Assembly: GCF_023349185.1 (NCBI RefSeq)
Contig: NZ_JAKIKY010000011.1
Coordinates: 1 to 64,000 of the forward strand
From: Shewanella aquimarina
Lineage (GTDB): Bacteria > Pseudomonadota > Gammaproteobacteria > Enterobacterales > Shewanellaceae
Direction of reading: 5' to 3'
DNA: 64,000 nt
Within the stretch, counting starts at the first letter, position 1, and every line of letters begins with the position of its first letter. The translations under genes were made by a program, and so were the position numbers. The notes under the pieces were generated by a model. The model was not told the origin of the DNA, did not search any database, and saw only the letters and a list, made by a program, of their open reading frames with translations. Positions 58,689 to 64,000 of the stretch are shown here, piece by piece.

Positions 58689-61145
58689 TTAGAGAATATT
58701 AACTCCAATCGAGACTACCTGAGTAATCAGTCCACCAGGTGTTTCCACTTCGACGATAAACACACCTGTGTTAGGTTCATCTTCACCCTTCAAGGTAACA
58801 GTAAATTCACGGCCACCATTGTAATTAGTGCTCGGCCAGACATATTCGGCGGTACTCACCACTGAACCTGCACTTGTCTTAAAGCGAACCTTAGAACCTG
58901 CAGGCATCTGCTGGTTATGCAGATCTGATATGGTGAAAGATACGCTAGCAGCGCCTTTACCTACGATATTGATGCTGCCGCCATAATGGTCACCATCTTT
59001 ATCGCTAATCAGAATATCATCGGCAGCAGTCGCATAGGCAGTGCTCCCCGACATCACAATCACCAGGCTACGACGCACATACAGCGACTTAGAATCACTC
59101 ACACCGTCGGCGCAACCTGCATGGACAGGGTCTGAACATAAGACGCCATTATATTTACCGTCTTTAGGCTCAAATACACCATTTGAGTTAAAATCGATAA
59201 GCTCCTCTAGTGAGCCACCAATTTGCCCACCTGCTTGCTGTGGGTTAAACAGACCATCTTCGTTGTAATCATTATAGGCATCGGTCAGATCGAACGACTG
59301 ACCCGTTACATCTTTACCATTGGTAAACTCGTCCATTTCCGAAGCATCGAAGCGGCCATTACCGTTGAGGTCTGGAAAAGATTCTTCACCGATGGCCGTC
59401 GCTGTCACTGTGGCGCGGCCACCATACTTCTGACCATAGACGTTACCGTATACGCCAAGCGTTGGATAATAGATTAATGCAGCACTCGGATTACGAACCA
59501 TAGCACCGGCACCAGAGATGATGGTCTCACCTTCTGGCCTCGGTAACTGACTCGTCCAGGTCACCGAACAGGCACCATTAACCGTCTGACAAGCATCTTC
59601 GATTGAACCACCTTCGGTGGTAAACGATACGGTTGTGCCATCGGGTACTGGGTTGTTAAAGGCATCGGCCATACGCGCCGTCACCACAACCTTAGTTCCC
59701 TCTTCATCCCAGCCTTCGGCATTAAGTACAGAGGCAGAAAGTGAGAAACTATCCTGATCTGGAATCCCCGTAGAGACAATTAACTGGCTCGACTGGCTCG
59801 AAATAGCTGGCACCGCACCATTATCTACGGTCGCGGTAACACGCAGTGATGTAGCCACTGTACCTGTAGTGACGACCGTCTGAACAATACCATCATTATT
59901 GGTAGTAGCCTGCAGAGGTGAGATATCTACGCCGCCAACCTTAGTATTAAGTGAAAACAATACATTCTGGTTAGGAACAGGGTTACTGTTCTTATCTAGC
60001 ACCTTGAATTTCACCACAGAAGACTCTACGCCGCCCGTCCCTAAGATGGCGATATTCTGTGGCGTTGCCGAGTCAAATACGATACTGCCGACATCGGCTT
60101 GCAGCACACTGAGCGTTCCTGTAGCCGACAGGCTAATACCACCAGCATTTGCCGTAACATTGATCTGATCTTCACCCACACATCCCTGAGCTCTATAGGT
60201 CGATGTCGCTACACCATTGCTCGATGAAACCGGCGAGCTAATCTCAGCTTGAGCAGGACTCTTGGTCGCACAGGTTGAGGAGAAATTAACATCTACAGGC
60301 TGAGTAAAAGGATTTCCCTTATCATCTTGAATCAGAACAGAAATCGTTGCGGTACCACCTGCCGAAAGGGTTGCGGTACTGATCTCGGCCTTACCCTGAA
60401 CAAAAGGATCACCGCTACCCATCACCACATTCGTCGCACCGACAACAACGATAGTCTTACCGACTTCATTAGTTGACAGACTGGCGGTGACTTCACCGGC
60501 CCCTAAGGAGCTGCCCGCGTAGATATCAACTGTCGCCTTTCCTTCTGAATCGGTCACTGCCGTCTTGATTGGGAGATCGCCAATAGTCGTCGCAAACGTC
60601 ACAATTGTTGGCTTAGTGATGCCCGTTACTGTTGCAGTGATTTTTCCTGGCTCAAGGATGCTGATAGATTGAATAGGGTTACCGGCACCGTCGGTAAGGG
60701 ACACTGAAACTTGCGCTCCACCGCCGGCTTCACCGCCATCACCCACCATGGTGACGTTGAGCGAAGCACTCTCACCAGAGCTAGTGGTTGCAGTAATGGT
60801 TGCGCCTGTATTAATAGCAGCCGTATCCAAGCGCACCTTGGCAATACCATTGGCATCGGTAGCTACCTCGCCCGTACCGGGAGAGAAAGTACCATAAGTA
60901 TCATTGTTTAGACTAAATGATACCAAGGTACTAACAGCTGCTCCGGTCGAATCTTTCACCTTAGCGGTGATCATCGCAGGTTCAGCGACTGAGATCTGCG
61001 TATTATCGATAGATAATTCAATAGAGATAGTTGGCGGCGTCGGCGTACCACCCGAGCCATCGTCTGTGACATTCCCCCCGCCGCTACAGGCGACAATAAA
61101 AAGCATAAATAAATATGAGGTAAAAACTTTAAACGCTGACTTCAT
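58689..61145 (-). CDS. large surface lipoprotein with Big_1-type Ig-like repeats
   Basis: The 818-residue lipoprotein has a signal ending in the lipobox VACSGGG. A series of invasin/intimin-like (Big_1) Ig domains covers about residues 35-560, each with a DxxGKA/DANGIA-type turn and a DNAGNP-like strand (e.g. DSEGKATVDIYAGSSLGAGEV). A region with EF-hand-like loops DLNGNGRFDASEM, NEDGLFNPQ and DFNSNGVFEPKDG (about 590-680) suggests calcium binding. A final beta domain ends it. GGGAG precedes the ATG. It is possibly a surface or adhesion protein; the role is inferred from domains. Confidence 0.85.
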   Translation of the reverse strand: MKSAFKVFTSYLFMLFIVACSGGGNVTDDGSGGTPTPPTISIELSIDNTQISVAEPAMITAKVKDSTGAAVSTLVSFSLNNDTYGTFSPGTGEVATDANGIAKVRLDTAAINTGATITATTSSGESASLNVTMVGDGGEAGGGAQVSVSLTDGAGNPIQSISILEPGKITATVTGITKPTIVTFATTIGDLPIKTAVTDSEGKATVDIYAGSSLGAGEVTASLSTNEVGKTIVVVGATNVVMGSGDPFVQGKAEISTATLSAGGTATISVLIQDDKGNPFTQPVDVNFSSTCATKSPAQAEISSPVSSSNGVATSTYRAQGCVGEDQINVTANAGGISLSATGTLSVLQADVGSIVFDSATPQNIAILGTGGVESSVVKFKVLDKNSNPVPNQNVLFSLNTKVGGVDISPLQATTNNDGIVQTVVTTGTVATSLRVTATVDNGAVPAISSQSSQLIVSTGIPDQDSFSLSASVLNAEGWDEEGTKVVVTARMADAFNNPVPDGTTVSFTTEGGSIEDACQTVNGACSVTWTSQLPRPEGETIISGAGAMVRNPSAALIYYPTLGVYGNVYGQKYGGRATVTATAIGEESFPDLNGNGRFDASEMDEFTNGKDVTGQSFDLTDAYNDYNEDGLFNPQQAGGQIGGSLEELIDFNSNGVFEPKDGKYNGVLCSDPVHAGCADGVSDSKSLYVRRSLVIVMSGSTAYATAADDILISDKDGDHYGGSINIVGKGAASVSFTISDLHNQQMPAGSKVRFKTSAGSVVSTAEYVWPSTNYNGGREFTVTLKGEDEPNTGVFIVEVETPGGLITQVVSIGVNIL

Positions 61146-61361
61146 TGTCAGACTCCCTGTTACTCAGATTATCATTGAAAGCATCTGCTTATTACTTATA
61201 GGCTAACATTACACAATTTTCCCATAACTTTTCCATCACTAATCGCAATTAAGCGCGTAAAAGTGACAAAAACTTTAACTATTTAGCCATTTCATCACCT
61301 AGGGTTTCTTGCTAGGCTTTAGGTGCAAATTGAAAAGCATAAAAATAATACAGGAAACACT

Positions 61362-62681
61362 ATGGCTGGCACGCAAAACAAAAAAATTGGCCTCACCGGA
61401 AAAATACTCATAGGTATGGCTGGCGGCATTTTAATCGGGCTACTGCTACGCAGTTTCTTTCCCGGAAGTGAGTTTATCCAAGAATATATTACTGACGGGC
61501 TACTCAACGTCGTCGGCAGTATTTTTATCTCAAGTTTACAGATGTTGGTCGTCCCTTTAGTTTTCATCTCCTTGGTATGCGGCACCTGTTCATTGAGCGA
61601 CCCATCATCCCTTGGCAGACTCGGCGGAAAAACCATCGCTTTTTATCTATTTACCACGGCTATCGCCCTCTCAATGGCCATTCTTGTTGCCCTGCTCGTC
61701 CATCCTGGAAACGCCTCGCTTGCAGCAGAAAACATGCAGTACAGTGTTAAAGAGGCCCCTAGCCTTTCCAATGTATTGATCAACCTCGTTCCCCGTAATC
61801 CGATTCAAGCGATGACAGAGGGGAATATGCTGCAGATCATCATCTTTGCGGTGATATTTGGCTTTGCTATCTCTCATATTGGCGAGCGCGGCAGACGCGT
61901 ATCGGCATTATTTAACGACTTAAATGAAGTGATCATGCGCGTGGTCACCCTCATCATGCAACTGGCCCCCTATGGTATATTTGCCCTCATGGGTAAACTC
62001 GCCTTAACCTTGGGTCTGGAAACCTTTGAGAGTGTGGTTAAATATTTCGCAGTGGTGTTGGCTGTATTATTAGTGCACGCCTTTGTGAGCTATCCCGTAC
62101 TATTAAAACTCTTCTCCGGATTAAGCCCCATCACCTTTATTCGAAAACTGCGAGATGTGCAGCTGTTCGCCTTTAGTACCGCAAGCTCAAATGCCACGCT
62201 GCCGGTTACCCTGGAGACAGCAGAGCACCGCCTTGGGGTCGATAACAAGGTCGCCTCATTTACTCTGCCCCTCGGCGCGACTATAAACATGGACGGTACG
62301 GCCATTATGCAAGGTGTCGCCACAGTGTTTATCGCCCAGGTATTTGGTATCGATCTCACCATCACCGATTACGCCATGGTAGTGGTAACCGCAACCCTAG
62401 CCTCTATCGGTACGGCCGGTGTTCCTGGTGTCGGCCTTATCATGTTAGCCATGGTGCTCAATCAGGTGGGTCTACCCGTCGAAGGTATCGCCCTTATCAT
62501 GGGGGTCGACAGGTTGCTGGATATGGTGCGCACTGCCGTTAACGTTACCGGCGATTCGGTAGCAACGGTTATCATCGCTAAATCGGAAAATGCCTTTAAC
62601 CAGGATACCTTCGATGATCCTCAGGCGGGTAAGACGGCAGGCAGCTTCGTTGATCAGGTGAATGCCGAGCTTAAAGAGTAA
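61362..62681 (+). CDS. dicarboxylate/amino acid:cation symporter (DAACS family)
   Basis: This is a sodium- or proton-coupled carboxylate or amino acid transporter of the GltP/DctA family. The 439-residue protein (ATG at 61362 after AGGAAA; the earlier in-frame start at 61323 lacks a ribosome-binding site) has about eight transmembrane helices and two re-entrant loops. Substrate-site motifs are TASSNATLPVT, LGATINMDGTAIMQG and GVPGVGLIML. The exact substrate (glutamate, aspartate or C4-dicarboxylate) cannot be told from sequence. Confidence 0.92.
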   Translation: MAGTQNKKIGLTGKILIGMAGGILIGLLLRSFFPGSEFIQEYITDGLLNVVGSIFISSLQMLVVPLVFISLVCGTCSLSDPSSLGRLGGKTIAFYLFTTAIALSMAILVALLVHPGNASLAAENMQYSVKEAPSLSNVLINLVPRNPIQAMTEGNMLQIIIFAVIFGFAISHIGERGRRVSALFNDLNEVIMRVVTLIMQLAPYGIFALMGKLALTLGLETFESVVKYFAVVLAVLLVHAFVSYPVLLKLFSGLSPITFIRKLRDVQLFAFSTASSNATLPVTLETAEHRLGVDNKVASFTLPLGATINMDGTAIMQGVATVFIAQVFGIDLTITDYAMVVVTATLASIGTAGVPGVGLIMLAMVLNQVGLPVEGIALIMGVDRLLDMVRTAVNVTGDSVATVIIAKSENAFNQDTFDDPQAGKTAGSFVDQVNAELKE

Positions 62682-62716
62682 AGGCTAATACAGGTTTTAA
62701 ACCGGCACATTAAAAA

Positions 62717-62747
62717 CGAAAAAAGGCGTCCATTGGACGCCTTTTTG
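62717..62747. terminator. bidirectional terminator between symporter and gsk
   Basis: AAAAAGGCGTCC ATT GGACGCCTTTTT with A and T runs on both sides ends the two convergent genes. Confidence 0.88.
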
Positions 62748-62804
62748 TTATCTGTGCACTTCAAGAGCCTCGCTAACACAGCCTCATCAAATGCAACCTT
62801 AGCC

Positions 62805-64000
62805 CTATCGTTCCCAATAGGCTTCTTCTAAGCTGTCTTCCCGCTCTGGCAGTCCACGAGACAAGCGCGGACTGTGCTGAGCCAGCACCTCATAGGCCAC
62901 GCGGTTGGCATACTTACAGATCTGTGAGAAAGAGGAATAACACAGGCCGTCGCGCTTATGCTTGCTCGAGCCCGGCACATTAGCCTTGTGATAGGTATTA
63001 GAGGCAAGGTCGTGCAGCAGCGCCGCCAGCGCCCCGTCACCCGCGCCATTAGTGTTACGGATAATTTCCGGGCCGCCCATGTAAGGCGAGATATGAGCGA
63101 ACACCTTGATCGGTGTCTGGCAATCACGCTTTAGCTTAGGCCTTGAGAACTCATAACGGTTGAATTCTGGGATCGCACCTGGCAGCAAAGTATGGCTGGT
63201 TTCACGCTTCTCCGAATCCTCGGTATAACCTGAGGTATAGAGCCCCAATGGCCCCGCGGTGGTGAGCACCATATCACACCACTCAAGCGCTGCATTGCTG
63301 GCGCTCAAGGGATCTTTAAAGCCGGTCAGGGCTTCGCCTTCATCTTCGTTCATCGCAAGGATAGTGACATTTTCCTTAATGAACTCTATCCACCACTGTG
63401 GATCTTCTTCGATGAGGAAACGTGTGCCTAACGTCAGCACCACTGGAACCTCAGCGGCCTTGGCATATTCAATGGCTTTTAACGCCGCATCGGTGATCTT
63501 GTCGCCGCCACTGGCGCGCATCAGGTAGGCCGTCAGCACTAACGCCGAAGAAGTTTGCACTATCTCCTGGTCGATATATTCTGGCGTCAGCTTATCCATC
63601 GAACCCTTGCTGATAGCGAAGGTGCGCTCGCCACATTCAGATATCAAGGTAAAGCAACGGCCAATCGGCCCATCGACCGGCTGCAGAAAATTGAGATCCA
63701 CTTTAGATGAAGTGTTACACAGATAGCGATAGGCGTAGCTGCCCACTTCGATGTGGTTACTCATCACGCCAAACAATACCGAGCGATCGTCGGCCAGAAT
63801 AGAATAGTTGTGTACCGTGTTACCTATGGTACCGCCTGCAAATTCATCGCTGATCAGCTCAGAAGTTTTCAGTTCGGTGTAGAGCTGATGCGCCTTCTCG
63901 TCATCAATAAGTGTCGAGTTTCCTTTTGGTAAAGCGTAACGACTAAGCAACTCGTCACCCACTTTGGCCTCGATATCGACAAGCGTCTGATCGATTCCAC
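62805..64000 (-). CDS. gsk: inosine-guanosine kinase (5' end beyond window)
   Basis: This is a PfkB/ribokinase-family enzyme that phosphorylates guanosine and inosine for purine salvage. The visible part matches E. coli Gsk closely: FAGGTIGNTVHNYSILADDRSVL, YAYRYLCNTSSKVDLN, the catalytic NTNGAGDGALAALLHDLASN and the C-terminal PRLSRGLPEREDSLEEAYW. The frame stays open to the window edge (reading GIDQTLVDIEAKVGDELL), so the true start lies outside; the GTG at 63962 is an internal Val codon. Confidence 0.96.
   Translation of the reverse strand, partial: GIDQTLVDIEAKVGDELLSRYALPKGNSTLIDDEKAHQLYTELKTSELISDEFAGGTIGNTVHNYSILADDRSVLFGVMSNHIEVGSYAYRYLCNTSSKVDLNFLQPVDGPIGRCFTLISECGERTFAISKGSMDKLTPEYIDQEIVQTSSALVLTAYLMRASGGDKITDAALKAIEYAKAAEVPVVLTLGTRFLIEEDPQWWIEFIKENVTILAMNEDEGEALTGFKDPLSASNAALEWCDMVLTTAGPLGLYTSGYTEDSEKRETSHTLLPGAIPEFNRYEFSRPKLKRDCQTPIKVFAHISPYMGGPEIIRNTNGAGDGALAALLHDLASNTYHKANVPGSSKHKRDGLCYSSFSQICKYANRVAYEVLAQHSPRLSRGLPEREDSLEEAYWER

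Overview
The window looks like chromosomal DNA of a marine gammaproteobacterium, most likely Shewanella. The pointers are the long-form SAICAR synthase, the YcgL-minCDE-rnd-fadD neighbourhood, an eight-gene his operon in Escherichia coli order (GDCBHAFI) behind a His-rich leader peptide, pheST-ihfA, topA, an astB standing alone, and inosine-guanosine kinase. Base composition is moderately GC-rich in most genes, with AT-rich spacers in the accessory part. This assignment is inferred from gene content and protein similarity recalled from memory; no database was searched.

Layout. (1) 1-940 is mobile-element debris: the last 33 codons of an IS3-type transposase, a short transposase-like remnant, and a cluster of small palindromes. 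(2) 938-17100 is housekeeping: a YcgN-type protein, an MltB-like protein that lacks the catalytic glutamate, YcgL, minCDE, rnd, fadD, an alpha/beta hydrolase with an exported methyltransferase, a membrane metallopeptidase, tsaB, an EamA transporter, NDH-2 and a YoaA-type helicase. Two inverted copies of a MITE-like element of about 260 bp sit at 2519-2782 and 12102-12360. (3) 17321-24838 is the his leader, attenuator and operon. (4) 24839-37603 is the accessory heart of the window: a GGDEF protein, a response regulator with a TPR histidine kinase, two secreted subtilisin-like proteases, and a secreted protein carrying only a P/Homo B domain. Several of these share a TATACAT-type near-palindrome upstream, so they may form one regulon. 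(5) 37833-46546 holds SAICAR synthase, an M3 peptidase lipoprotein, a lipid A acyltransferase and pheST-ihfA. (6) 46939-54000 is sensory and envelope: a chemoreceptor, a Cache-HAMP-PAS kinase-like protein without a canonical H-box, a secreted tandem retropepsin-like protein, and small conserved proteins. (7) 54195-64000 holds topA, astB, a large Ig-like lipoprotein, a dicarboxylate-type symporter and a gsk cut by the window edge.

A second theme is the number of short, degenerate tandem repeats. Unit length and sequence differ at every locus. They fill many intergenic spaces (for example 12562-12660, 25051-25102, 25280-25327, 32536-32622, 37622-37691, 39061-39112) and also occur inside hisH, the yoaA-like gene and the 5' end of the lpxM-like gene.

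The strongest leads for something undescribed are the TPR-kinase/protease/P-domain cluster with its shared upstream motif, the single-chain double retropepsin, and the MltB-like protein without its catalytic glutamate.
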